DNA of 34,013 bases from Hyphochytrium catenoides (Eukaryota; Sar; Hyphochytriomycetes; Hyphochytriales; Hyphochytriaceae). Position 1 is the first letter of the stretch. Every line of letters begins with the position of its first letter. The translations under genes were made by a program, and so were the position numbers. The notes beneath the pieces are model-generated. The model did no database searches. It worked only from the letters and a program-made list of their open reading frames with translations, and had not been told where the DNA came from. Positions 9,665 to 22,477 of the stretch are shown piece by piece. The DNA lies in NCBI GenBank assembly GCA_900088475.1, contig FLMG01001764.1:1-34013 (forward strand), given 5' to 3'.

Positions 9665-12600
9665 TTAGCGGGCATCAGGCACTCGAGGCACGCTCATCAG
9701 CAGTACTCGCTCGTGACTGACGATGGAGATCTCTGGCAGGCGGCAAGCAGCCCTAGCAGCATTGTACCTGCCTCTTAGAGCGAAGATGGCGATTAGAACG
9801 AGCACGCAGACCGCTGCTATGAGAGGTGCTAGGCCAGGCTGCGGTAAGATTTCTAGGAGCGGGTTGTGCTCTGCAGACGAGCTAGGCAACGGCTGGTATG
9901 TCCTAGAATAAGTCCTAGGGATTGGTCTATGTCTCTCCCCATTGTCGGTCTCATAAATAGTGAAAGCCCTTGACGTCGGGCCAATAGATAGAAAGAGGTC
10001 CAACAGTAGATAAAGAGGTTCTCCTTTCCAGAGCACGGCCGGCCCACCTGACCTGTCAGAGAGACGGCAGCTGCAGTTGCGTCCGTGGAGAAGAGCTTTC
10101 TCCCTTCTTCGTTGCCCGTCCGCCACTGCCTCGAGGCATTATCTTCGGAAGAAGTTTGCTGTTGGATAGAGCGAGAGGGGTAGATAGCCGGTAGCTCACT
10201 GGTTGAGCAGACGGAGCTATGACGATGGACCGCTGTCTGTGCTGTATGTCCTCTCCTAGCACGAGCTCTTGACTGGTGCTGCCAACAGAGACGCAAGAGT
10301 CGTCATCTGAAAGGACGTAGGGTCCTTTCTCCTCCCTGCTCCCTTGTCCCTTTTGCTCTTCCTTCTCCCTTTTCTGCTCGCTCTGTGGCTCATAGTCTTC
10401 CTTTCCATTCTTTATTCGCTCCGCCTCCTCAAGAAGAAGAGAATGGCGGCTTTTCTGCTTAGCCCTGATCAAGGCTTCAGGTACCCAGGAGGCCGTGATG
10501 CGATACGAAGCTTCAATGTCTCTGTCATTAAAGAGAGAGAAGAAGTACATCTCACTGCTTGAGTCTCCCTTCCGCTCCGCCGGAGTGATCACAAGCTTCT
10601 CAGTGCTGTATGACATATACAAGCGCCGCAGAGAGAAAGATGGTCAAAATATGTGCACTCAGAGGACCTCCAACACAAGGAAGAGTGACAGATAAGGGAG
10701 AACAAGCTCCAACCAAGAGGAAAGAGTGACGCAGGGGTGAAGATCTTCATATGCTAATAACAAGCAGGCGCAGCAAGGGACAGACGAACTTCCACCATAA
10801 AGGGCAAGGTTAAAGCAAAGAAGACAGCGTGCAAACACAGGGAACTGAGAGGGTAGACTCCACCGCGTGAGGAACTGAAGCGAGTGACAGGCCAACAATG
10901 AGAAGCTATGCTAGACCTGATAGACTTCCACTCATGGTCCAGGCGCGATGGGATAACTCTTCGGCTAGCGTAGAACTCATAGTCCCGATGGCTGAACTGT
11001 AGCTGCACCGTGATGAAAGTCCTCGGCTCATGAACCTCAAGAGAAAAGGAGGCGGATCCTTTCCCTGGAATAGAGCCTTCAAGAGGTTGCCGGTCATTAA
11101 GCTCTAGGAGAGTCTCTCCGGTCCACGTCTCAAACTTTCTTTTGAGACGATCTCGTCTCCATGAGTTTTTGTCACCGCTATGAGAGCTACTATCGACCTC
11201 GTTACGAGGAGAAGCATCGGAGCAAACGAACCTTTGAGGGCTGGACTTTGAAGGGGAAGCAAGAGAGCTCACACTGTCTCTCATTCTCTCTTCTAACCGC
11301 CTCACCACCTCTCCTACTGCCTCCACCTTTGTTTTAGGGACACTGCTCAGCTCTTCCTGTCTTTCCGGTCTCCCACTCTCCACGCCTTCACGGCTTGGCT
11401 CCTCTAGGACCTTGCGAAACACTTCTCTTTTCGTCTTCTCAAAGAATGTCTGCCAGGGGAGAGAGGACTCAACGAAAAGAGGATTTGCTCTTTTGATGAG
11501 TTCATCCGTGCCTCCCATGGTATAGAGGTGCTCTAGCCTGTTATAGTCAATCGAGTTCTCTGGCACTGTCTGGAACCTCTTCTGGGGCCTGATGGAATGA
11601 GAAGAGCAAGTAGTATGAGACAGAGTAACGAAGGGGGAAAAGGGCTACCAGGAGATAGATAACCTGAGGGACAGTAGTTGCAACTTTGGGGCGAGGAAGA
11701 GACAGAGAGGAAGACCGAAGCACGAGAGACGAAAGATGTTGACAGCCTGATCCTGGAAGTAAAGGGTATAAAAGAGCTTGTGGGGAGTGCCAAGGAGCTG
11801 GATGGGGCTGGGGAAGTCACCTTTTTGGAGCGCCATTCTTCTTCTTTGTTCTCCATACTTCTTTCTCTTCTTCACTATCCCAAGGCGCATTGTCATCATC
11901 TTCCTCTTCACCAGCTACTCCAGGCTTCCATCCTGGAGCGCCTCCTCTGAGCTTTGTGATAAAAAGATCTGGAGAAAGTTCAATGTCGTCCGTAAAGTTG
12001 AAGCCAGAGAGGAATGGCTTCCTCTCCATGGGAAGAGGAGCTCCTCTGGTAACCGGAGGCGGCTTCTTCACTGAAGCGGGAGACGCAGCTTCTCCCTCTG
12101 CATCTTCAGGCGGTATTTCTCCATCCTCTTCTTGCCTTCTCTCTTCTACCACTGAGACATGGAGATCAGGAGAGTCCACATCCGGTACGGATGAGGGAAC
12201 AGGATATTGAAGCGACTCTTCGCTGTGCTCTGATGATGGAGACGGGGTTACCTCCTGGTACGGTATCGCTCCATCCTCTTTGACTGGCTCCTCATGAATA
12301 GAGACTGCCAGCTCTTCGTGCACCTGGTTGACCAGGAAAGGGAGTCAAGGGTAAGGAAAGTATTGGCAACAAATACGTAAAGGTAACGAAAGGGAAGACA
12401 GGAGCATTCTTTCAGGCCGTAACCACAGGTTAGGAAGAGGGAGATGGGCGGCCATGAGACAAAGTAGCGGAAGTACGGGAATAACAATCCAATAGAGGTG
12501 TGACATCTGCCGCTCGTACCATTTGTGAATCCTCAGCTTGAACTGGCTCCGTGCTGAGAGTGGAGACGCTCTGATCGGTAGGAGCGATGGTCTCATTTCC

Positions 12601-15600
12601 AGCAGGAGCTGGTGCTTCATCCTGAAGAAGCGGAGCAATGCTCTGGTCCATAGAGGGAGAGGGAAGATTTTCGTCGTTCTCATATCTCTCCTCTGACGTT
12701 AAAGCAACTTCCTGCGCCAAAATCGAACCTCTGTCTAGACTTTCGTCTTCGTCTTGGCTTAGAGATGAGTCATCTTCCTCATGTGACCCTTGCTCTTCCT
12801 CTTCCTCATCTTCCACATCTTCCTCGGTGAGTGAGTCCGCTTGATGTTCTTCTGTAAGATCATCTTCCTCCTCGACGCCCAGCTCCACCGATTCCTCTTG
12901 TTCGTTCTCACCTAGCGCAACGAAGTCATCTCCTACAGTTATCTCTTCTTTCTCTTGTAGGTCCAGAGATTCTCTGCCTTCTTGGGCCGACTTCCTCTCA
13001 CGCACCTTGTTTCCTTTGACTGAGGACGCTATACTTCTCAGCTCCTGTCCATAAATAGATAGTTTCTGCTGTCTTTTATCTCTGTCTCCTTTTAGACTCC
13101 TAGATCTAACGGGGACCACATTGTTTGGCTTCGGAATATGTCTCTTCGGTCTCTTTCTTCGGTCCCCAGCTCTTTGGGGGCTCGTTGTATCTAACTTTGG
13201 CTTCACACTCCTGCGCTTGAAGAATGAGTACGCTCGGCGTATCTCCGCCAAATGTTTCTCTTCTTCCTCTAAACTCAGACCTCTCTGTCCTGCTGTCACA
13301 CCCATTAGCTGCAGGTCTTGCTCTCCAGCGCGCTCTGCTCCCTGCTGCTGGTCTCCTGTGTCCAATGTATTTGGGTTTCGGCTGGACACTGATCCAACTA
13401 ATCGAGAGGGATCAAGGACATCCGTTCGAGAGAGGAAAGAGGATTCTTTGTCCTGGTCCAACGTAGAGAGGCTCCCGTCCTTTGCCCCCTTTCCTTTCGC
13501 TTTCTCTAAATCTTCCGGCTGACCCTTCACCGAAAGCACATCGGGGAGCTGTGGGATGACCAGATGAAGTGGAGCTGGGGACTTAGCCTCATCCTCTCTT
13601 CTCCCCTTCTCTCTCAAAAGGTCCAAAGAGAAGGCCGAAGCTGAAGAAGAAGGAAGAGGAGTTCCGGGAGGAGAGGAAAGGGCCAGGGCACTTCTCTGCT
13701 GCTCCAGCGCTACCTTAGCCTCTGCGGGTGTAAGGAGCTGGGCTTTGGAGACAACCAAGTATCCGGAGGAATGGATGTTCTGAGCCCCTTCTCGTCTATC
13801 CTCTGAGCCATCTTGTTTCCTCTCTTCAATTCTGTCTCCATCTCGTGCCTCATTGTCTTCTTTAGGGACAGTGCCCGTCAAGTCCAAAGTCCCTGCCATA
13901 TCAATGTGCTGGATAGAAGGAAGGCGGTGTTCTCTCTTTCCCTCCGGAAGAGGAGCTAAATAGGTCTGTACATAGTCGCCAATGTATCTCTGCTGTTGCT
14001 TTGTCACGACATAGTCATAGTCTCGGGCACAAAGTGCAATTCTCTCAAAGGGAAGAACCTCCCTCTCCCGTACTAGGTGGACGTAGAGTACTGCCCATAA
14101 GTCTAGGTAGCAGATGGCAGAGCTTTCTAGCTGATCAGAAAACCATTCGCAGAGGAGACAAAGCTCTTCTTGTCTTGCTTTCAGGGAGATGCCCCAAAGC
14201 CTCTGCGCCTGTGCATAGAGGACTCCGCAGAAGAGAGAAAGCTTGACACATCCTGTTCTGTCCTCATCAACTTCAAGAAAGGCATGAAGCAGACTCCTGA
14301 TCTTCTCTAGGATTTGGCTATGGTCTTTACGTACTTTTTCCTCGTTCCCCTTCTGCTCGTCTTCAGTCTCTTGGCCTCTCTCAAAAGGAGCGTCAAAGAG
14401 CTGATATGCTGCTTCTTGTGCCATCACTCTAAATCTGAGCCACTCGGCAAGGTAGGAGAGAGAGTAGGCATCCAAGTCAACTGCAAAGCGCACAGAGTTT
14501 GTCTCCGCGAGAGCGGATGCCTTCTCCTTTAAACTGGAGACAAAAAACGGCGTGCCCACTTTCCACTCCAGAAGCTTCTTCAAGAGGACATCGACATTTC
14601 TCAGACTAGCGTGCTGAAAAAAGAGGTAATCAGAGAAGGCGATCGGTGAGCATGGAGACAGAGAAACCAAGATCCATTAAAAGAACGCCCTAGTGAAGGG
14701 CTAGACTGCATAAAAGAGAGCAGAGTAGGTGAATTAGACGTCAGATTTGTCTCTCGCTGCACACGAAAGCAATCAGAGGCCCCAGAGCTGTGAAGCAGAT
14801 AATGAACTCAGAGAGTTGGACGGAGAGAATAGAGGCTGGACCGACGCACAATGGAGAAACCTGAGTGAGAGCGTTTATCCTATGTTTTCCTACTTACCGA
14901 GGTCTTCGTAGTGGCTGGCGCAGATGACCAGTGTTCATACACAGGTCCTTCTATGAGCAGATCCAAAGATCGGAAATAGTAGCCAAAGTCCAAGTAAGCG
15001 CGCAATGCGTCATCATCCACCTTGTGATAGTCCAGCAGAGAGATGAAGCACCCAAAGGTAGCGCAGAGTGGGACATCGTCATACATCAGGATAGAATCAA
15101 AGAGCTGGGTGAGCCTTCTCTGCGCCACCATTCGGTCCCCATACTGGTGAATGAAGTCTTCACAGACCATTTGGACCAACTTCTCCGGAAGAGACGGAGT
15201 CGATGTGGTGAACGGGGAGGGACAAGCAGATGATTTCTGCAGCGTACCATTGCTTTCCTTGTTCGTTTCGCTAGAAAGGGTCAGAGAAGCAGAGGCTGAG
15301 GAAGGTGAACCGCCAGAGGTGCCATTCGCCCTAAGCCTTTGCGTTTTCGTATCCCAGAGCGTAAGATCAGCAAGCATGCGCTGGATGAAGGAGACGACAG
15401 TCTCTATCCCTAATAGAGGAGAGTCTTTTAACCTGACTTTTTCCCGATACCGTCCGCAGTCGTCGCAGTAGTAGCTACTGGCAAGAAACCTGGAGACAGG
15501 AGGTAATAGCAGAAGCATGGTGAGGCCCAAAATATGACCCCTTGTGTACAAGCCATGACGAAGGAGGAGCAAAGCCAGAGACGACGGTTAAAGCCAACAG

Positions 15601-18600
15601 TCTCTTTACGGAAGGACGGAAAGACAGGTACAAGGGGAAGAAGAGCACAACGAGAACGAGTGGGAGAGACAGTAAGTACAAGATACACCAATAGACAGAC
15701 AGCAGAGCGACCCGATGGCCAACAAGACAGAGCGCGGGACTGGACGTACACAAATCCACAAGTGCAGTTTGGCTCTAGCATGTAGTACTCCCTTGCCGCC
15801 TTCGCGTACTTCTCTCCTCCCCAGAAGTCGTAGAAAGGCGCTGGGATCTGCGCTACCGGTCTCTCCATAGACATATACTTAGGACGTGAGACCGAGTGCC
15901 GGATAGGGCTCTTCCTCCCAGTCTGACTAGTAAGCATTGGCTTTCTCTTTTCGCCCTGAGTGGCTCGGAAGATAGATGTGACGACATCTTTCCCCGTCAC
16001 AACCCGAAAAGACGTCTCTAGAACCTCCACCTGCTGGGACGAGCGGACGGGCTCTCCCATGGAGTTGTATGAAACAGTCACGCGAGTGGTGCGCATGGCC
16101 TTTAAACAGAACCGGTCAATGGTCAGGAAGCGGCAAGCTATAGGACCTTTTAACATTTGGAAGGACTTGGAATGCAGACGTGCAATATGCAAGGAAACAA
16201 TAGAATGCCAGCAGGAAAGAGTGGACTGGATCCTATACTAAGATGGAGACAGACGAAATTAATTCTATCGACGGGCGGAGCGGAGTTGGCTTTCGATGGG
16301 GGATATTGTGCTTAGAGGAGAAATGGTGATGGAGAGACACCCTATCGGTATATGCTTGCTCAGAGCGGCAGAGAAAAGAGTGTGTTCTTACTTCATAGGG
16401 GAGATGCTTCCGTCCTTCTCTCTCCTCTGCCTTCGGCGTAGGAGTGAGCTGAGCACCTTGATTGCTCACATCCGCATTAGTCTCATGTCCAGAAACCTGG
16501 GGAGCCTCTGACGGTATCCAGATGATGAGTCCGCAGTTGTCTAATAGGGCCCAGCCGCACTGTATCTCTCTCTTTCACTTTCTGCTGAAGTCCATCGATT
16601 CCCGTCAATATATTTTCTCTCTTTGATGCGATGTGGCATGCATTTAGACCGTCGCACTAACTCCCCTTCCTCGTCTCTTTTTCTCTCTCTCCCTCTCCCC
16701 CTTCTCTTTCACTCTGTCTCTCTCTCTTCTTTTTTTCCTCTCTCCGACCCGGATCTTGTTTAGATTGGGGTCGCGATCGCTAATGCTGATCTCCATCCTC
16801 TGTCTCCCTTACCTTGTTTCAACTCTTGAATGAGCTCGTCNNNNNNNNNNNNNNNNNNNNNNNNNNNNNNNNNNNNNNNNNNNNNNNNNNNNNNNNNNNN
16901 NNTCTACCTCTCCAGACGAGGCATCAGCATAACGGGCGAAGAGATCCTCAAGGTCCGTCTTAACCTGCAAGGAAGAATAGAAAAGGATAAGAATACCAGC
17001 GCTAGACGAAGGTGCTGGCATGCTTCGCATGGCTTTAGAAAAGAGAAGCCAAAAATTAAGTCTGAGGCTAGTGAGGAAGCTATGGGACTTCCATAAAGGA
17101 GTCAAAGGAAACACAGAGGTCTCTCATCTCTCTGACTCACCTCTTTGATTCTTTCACCCGTTACTATCAGACTGTGCGGGAGCGAAGGACCAACCAACGA
17201 CCCTTCCGGAGGAGGAGACAAAGCATCGCTCCTGTCGTTTATAGTCGTCCTTACTACTTCCTTTGAATGTCCAGCAGAGACTATAGGACACGAACGACTC
17301 TGAGCGACCAGTCAGACGAAGTGTGCAATGGGGGTTATAATACCTGTGCTGATAGAGGAATGAGGGAGAGAAACAGAGTGACAAGAGCCCCAAAGCTGTG
17401 CCGGTGACTGCTCGAGAGGAATAGCAACAGGCTCCTGCACGATATTCAGTTTTGCCGCAAGGTCCTTGCTGTTCCCTTCGGTCAATTTTCCTCTTATCTC
17501 GTTCCTGCTGATCAGTATGAGGTTTTCAGAGCCCAAGCAGACAATCTTTTCCACGCTCTGGGCAAAAAAGTAGTACTTCAGCGGGATCAGATCGATCCTC
17601 ACGTCCTCTCGAGAGGAAGAGTAAGAGACAGTGCGGGTCACTCCCCATAGAATGACCTGATGGTCCAAAGAAGAAGAAAGAAAGTAGCTGCGTTGATGGA
17701 GTGGATTGGCCTTCAGTTCCGAAGCCTCGTCAGGAGAGTAGCCGGGGTTATGGGGAGTAAAGGGCACAATTGAGGTGACGTGGTCCGAGTGCTCTTGAAC
17801 GTAGAGCTTCTTATCTGTTTTTCTCTCTTGATCTTCACTGCCAGAATCAATGGCCCAGACAGCAATCAAACCTCCTGTCAGGCCGCAGACGACCGCCGGC
17901 GGAGAAGGTAATGCGATAAAGCAGGAAAGAGAGGAGGCACTTCTAATCAGACTGCGTGAATCAATGCCAGAAGTGGAAGGAGACGGGTGACCCTTTCCAG
18001 TGTCCATGAATGTTTTCTTCAACACGTTGTACGTAGCAGCGCAAAGAACATGAATGAAGCCGTCGCTTCCAGCCGTCACAAGCACTCTCCTCTCTCCAGT
18101 TCGAACCTCTTCTTCAGTTATCTGTGAAGCGCAAAAGCCATAGGGCGAAGATGACGGGGAAGAGCCTGGGCATCTTAGATTACATAGCTGCATCCCGATT
18201 ATGGAAGCGCCATGCAGCCTCCAACACTTAGAGAGGTGCGGAGGGGCAGAAGCGGGCAAGCTCCAGACGTAGACGATGCCTTCGCTTGTCCCTGCCACGA
18301 TGTGATAGTTTGAAAGTGAAGAAGGATATAGAGTTGGCTCCCGCTCTTTACGATAACTTCCTTCCTTAGTCCTCCGTGGCAGTTTGCCACCCCAAGGAGC
18401 AGCGACTTCCTCCTTAGGAGCTACGTTACTTACTAAGTGCTCACTTGCTTGCTGCAGCGAAGTGAGTGCGGACGGAGGGATGAGACAAAGAGAGGATATC
18501 GATGCTGTGGCTTCGGGATGTTGAAGTCTGCAGCTGGGATGTTCCCCATTTGCATCTATTACGTCGATTTGCCCGTTCTCCCAACCTACTATGAAGCATG

Positions 18601-21114
18601 AACAAGAAGGGTCGTAGTGAAGAGAGGTTGTCCTCAACTGAGAGGACGCTGGCCTCTCCCCTCCCGTAGCTAGAGAGGAAGAAGGAGATGAGCCAAAAGG
18701 GTAGACAGAGAACATTCTGAAGCCTGCTGGCCCTCCCGTCGTAGAAACAAGGGCGCCAGAGGAGGTGATGGCTGTTCCAGCCTTATAAATAGTTGGAAAC
18801 CTCTCCTTCAGTTTATGAAAGGATTCTTCGAGGGTCTTAATGTCTGCCACCGTACTCGAAGAGAGAGAGACAATAGCTTCCTTCGGATTGTTTGGGGTGA
18901 AGTCCTCCTGCCCAGCTCCGCTGCTTTCTGCTTGGCCGGTGGACTGTCCTTTGGGGCGATCCACGGCATAGAAATGCATCTGGTTATCGTCAGTGAGCAT
19001 TACCATTCTTCCAATATATTTCTTTTGCCCCTCTTGCTTCCCGGGTTCGTCTCTCTCTTGAAACTCATAAAGAGACTGAATTGAAGCAGGCGAAGAGTCA
19101 AACGTGTGACACCTCGTTCTGATCCTAAACGTAGATATAGAATCAACCGCTACAACGATAAGGGCGGGGGCATTGCAATCTTTTGATGCCAGCTTGGCAT
19201 CTACGAGAAAACGTGCCCAAATTGGCCCAGAAAAAGAGAGGACAGGTGATGACGAAGCAGAAAGTCCTCCGGGGCAGGCCAAGTTGATTTCTCCCAAAAG
19301 TTCCCAGCTTTCATAGTTCCACTGACGGACATAGCCATCCTCTCCTGCCGTGAATAGGCTGCTGGAGGAGAGCTTGGCATTGCCGACATACCTGGGAAGA
19401 AGGGGACAGCAGAGACAGCCGCGCGAGGAGAAGTAAATAAGAGTTAATTAGGGGCATCTGGGAGAGAAGAAGTGCTTGCATCCCAGGATGGGAATAGAGA
19501 GTATCTGAACAAAGTTTAGAGAGGGAAAAAGGGGTCATAGTCCCCTTTCGAAAGATGTGTTAAGAGAAGAGTAGCTCTACGAGGAGTCACTCAAAATAGA
19601 AAAATGACGAGGAGCAATAAGTCCGTAGCCAGGTGCAGGTCCTACAATGCAGAGATCCTGCCTTCATGAAGCTGCTTCTTCTGATGCGACACACGGCCCA
19701 GTGCAGCCTCTTCTGCTGTCATCTTGGGAGCCCGCTCATCCCAGATGCGCACAATACCGCGCTCATGGCCGGTGATTACCTTACTAATTCCAGGAAGAAA
19801 ACATAGAGTCGTCACTTTTCCTCCTAGAAAGTTCTCAAAGCAATGAGAGAGAGAAAGGGTGGCCAGGGACCAGATCCAAATGTTAGCTCCATCTTCTGTA
19901 CAGCCAATTACCACGTTCCGCCTGCTATTGAGGTGAAGGAGCCCGACAGGGCGGTCGTGACCCATCAAAGTCCCTACCAAGGTAAGAGAGAGCGGAAGCG
20001 CCTTTCCTCCCAATCCTTCCGCCCCTACCTCTCCCCCTTGCCCTGCATCAGCGTCTGCCGCAGAGCTGGTGTCGCTAGGTATCGAGAACTTCCAGACTTT
20101 AATGACGGAGTCAAGCATGTCAGGGCGCCCTAGTCCAATCCTGTCCGCCGGAAAAGGCTCAGTCTTATCTATCTCTCCCCCTTTATCACTGCCACATGTT
20201 ATGAGACAAGAGTGCGAATCATCATAGGCTGCGCACTGAGTGTAGGACTTATGCAGGCGAATAATAGCAGCAGGCTGAAGAGAAGGGAGAAGCAGCCTTG
20301 CTGTCCCAGCATCCTGAGGTCGAGCCCCTTCCAGTGCTTGGGTCACTACTTCAACAGTGCCGCTAACTTCTTCGAGTGCCTCTCTTTCTTCAGTCCAAGT
20401 GTCTCCTCGTTCTTTCCCCCCAAAAGTAATGAGATAGCGGTCCAAGGCAGACACGTAGGAAGCTTGAATAACTCTGGTCCGCGCGACTCCTCGCTCGCTG
20501 AGAGGAACTCTTGCAATCTCTTTCTGAGACGAACTTAGAAGTAGGGCAGCAAGAAATAGTTCAGAGAGATATAGAGACTAAAGCCAGAAACCATCATCAA
20601 AGGGAACGGATCGGGTATAGACTAGAGGCCAAGGGAAAATTAGCTGAGTCGTGAGAAGGAGCAAAAGAATGGAAGAGACTTCAGATAAGCAGCGGAAGGT
20701 TGTGGGCTGTGGTCAGACTTAAACTTTCATCTTCGACTTTCGACTATAAAAAATGTGGCGCTGGTTCGGACTGTGCCGGCTGATACTGTAAGGAGAGTTA
20801 ATGAAGAGAAAGAGTGTGCTTACAAGAGCTTGAAACAGGCTTGGTCTGCCAGCAAGGTGGCATGTCGCCGCCAGTCGTAAGCGAAAGCATCCGTTCGGAA
20901 AGGTGCGACTCCCAAAGGGATTCGATATGCAAGCTCCAGGGAGCAAAACTGATGACTCCCTTGGCCTTCTTCCTCTGTGGACAGTTTTAATGTCTCCTCC
21001 ACTCTCGCCCGCTATAATGCAGACCTAAGACCTTTGACTATTGAACCTGTAGCGTAGAGAAGTGGCACTTACCCCTTGGCTACCAGCCTCAACGTCCGAG
21101 GTATCCTCTTCCAT
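9665..21114 (-). CDS. Giant protein: WD40 repeats, Cys cluster, EF-hand-like region, PPC-like domain, C-terminal TM anchor (~2,870 aa)
   Basis: Family not recognised. ATG at 21114 (MEEDTSDVEAG). Proposed exons: 21114-21073, 21011-20824, 20533-19646, 19391-17344, 17280-17141, 16964-16813 (with the N gap), 16567-16392, 16225-15750, 15489-14898, 14613-12520, 12323-11821, 11588-10917, 10605-10200, 9892-9665. Phases agree throughout, apart from the gap exon, so I propose one gene. Residues ~60-1050: WD40 blades (SVIKVWKF, GIVRIWDE, GYVRQWNY, GIVYVWSL, GLIAVWAI, HQVILWGV). ~1365-1385: Cys cluster C-x-C-x11-C-x2-C. ~1480-1700: helical region (VCEDFIHQYGDRMVAQ) and a degenerate EF-hand loop (VDEDRTGCVKLSLF). 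~1800-2430: Ser/Glu-rich acidic linker. ~2595-2690: beta domain like bacterial PPC domains (PLEGSIPGKG, YEFYASRRVIPSRLDHEW). ~2814-2832: membrane span (APLIAAVCVLVLIAIFAL) with a ~36-residue basic tail. The last acceptor (9893) is the least certain. It could still be two genes meeting at the gap. Confidence 0.65.
16841..16902. other. Assembly gap (62 N) inside an exon of the giant gene
   Basis: Coding sequence is visible on both sides: VKTDLEDLFARYADASSGEV upstream (16964 down to 16903) and DELIQELKQ downstream (16840 down to 16813). A CT-rich low-complexity run at about 16670-16745 lies close by and may explain the assembly failure. The gap size does not fit the reading frame (see findings). 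Confidence 0.95.
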
Positions 21115-21968
21115 ATTAGCTGGAAAGGAAAGCTCTTGTCATGCAGCGACCATAGGCACCGGTGCCATTCTTAGTGAAATGAGACTCTCAGTTCTCAACA
21201 CGCTGAAGAAGAAGACCGCAGACTCTCGTATCCCATTTAGCGGACATGCCAGCGAGTGCTGGCACTTCCTTGTGGCTCGCTCCCCAGTACTGCCATGGCG
21301 GCAACTCCAGCACCAGTTAATAAGGTAAGTTTCTCTGCTAATAATTGGCTACATGATGAGCGCCAAGAGGCGCAGTACAGTCGCCGTGATGCTTGCAGAC
21401 CAAGGTAAAGCTTCATCACCATTGATCGCCGATAATCTTCATCAATAAAAGCTTCAGAAGAAATGAGAGCTTTTCGGCCCGCTAATAATTCCCAGCCGTT
21501 ACTCCTCAGAAGGCATCGCACGCCTCCCCCAGGAACTAAACTGCATCAAACCGGAATCAAATGCTAATGATAACTGAACGGGATGTCTCATCGAGACAGA
21601 GGGCTACAAGCGCGAGAGCGAGTGTGGACCTTGAGTGTGTTATCCCAAGCCAAGTGCTAAGCTTATGAGGGTGAGATATTGGCTGTCGTAGAGAGACTGG
21701 GTTTGGAGAGAGAGATCTAGGGATGCTTTGGGGTGGAGTTATTTTGGTGAAAGTACCGAAAGTGCCGGAGGCTCCACATACAGTAATAAGACTATAAGAA
21801 GGCGCCCAAAGAGAGCAGAGAGAAAGAGTGGAACAGAGACGTCAGGGGAGCGAGACAGAGTCGGAGAAAACAAAGCAAGAGGTCAAACAGGGTGAGAGAA
21901 AGAGAAAGAGAGTGAAAAAGAGAGACGGAGTACGCGAGCGAGCGTGAGAGAGAGAAAGAGAGAGAGAA

Positions 21969-22006
<38 letters not shown>

Positions 22007-22477
22007 GGAGAGAGAGAGAGAAAGAGAGAAAGGGTAAAGGAGGGAAGGAGAGGAAAGGCAAGAGGAAGAAACACAAAGAACCTTGGTTCACTCTGTCTGC
22101 TGGCGACAGCTGGGAGATGGATGACATCTGATGCGAAAGCAGCAGCAGAAGCTGATGGAAGCTGCTTGACTGTGACCTTCTACATACGCACAAGTCTTTT
22201 CCTGCTGAAGGCACATCCAGCGATAGAAGTATCTGCTGACAGCTCTACGGAAGAGAGGAGAGCAGGACGTAAGGGCAGAAAGAGAGAAAGGTGAGGAAGA
22301 AGAAGATCCACCGCAAGACTTCTCGCCTCTTCACTAAACTTGGTCGGCTTTGAATGCCAGCAACCAGGCGAGGGACGTGATGGCTGCGCTGTTAGTCTGA
22401 CGAAGCTCAGCAGAGCTCAAGAAGGGTGAAATATTGGAATAAGAAAGAGGATATATCTAGTCCCAAAGGGCATCAGC
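21115..22477. promoter_or_regulatory. Head-to-head intergenic region shared by the giant WD40 gene and the HECT gene
   Basis: The two genes start 1.36 kb apart and point away from each other, so this region should contain both promoters and 5' UTRs. No TATA box was recognised. It contains the GA tract listed separately. A minus-strand ORF at 21521-21237 begins with GTG, has no recognisable domain and ends before the ATG at 21114; I do not call it a gene. Confidence 0.45.
21892..22072. repeat. GA-rich (GAGAAA)n low-complexity tract
   Basis: About 180 bases of almost pure purine on the plus strand, built from GAGA and GAGAAA units. Smaller GA runs recur at 22598-22665, inside intron 1 of the HECT gene, and CT runs at 16670-16745. 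Polypurine tracts of this type can form triplex DNA or bind GAGA-type factors, but nothing here shows that directly. Confidence 0.85.

Noticed and set aside
12638-14532. Several plus-strand Ser/Leu-rich ORFs
   Set aside because: They are antisense shadows of the acidic, Glu-rich exon 14613-12520 of the giant gene.
21237-21521. Minus-strand ORF just upstream of the giant gene
   Set aside because: Starts with GTG, has no known domain, and no splice path joins it in frame to the ATG exon at 21114; more likely promoter or 5' UTR.
21792-22214. Minus-strand ORF of Ser-Leu-Phe repeats resembling a membrane protein
   Set aside because: It is the translation of the CT strand of the GA tract; low complexity, with no start or splice context.
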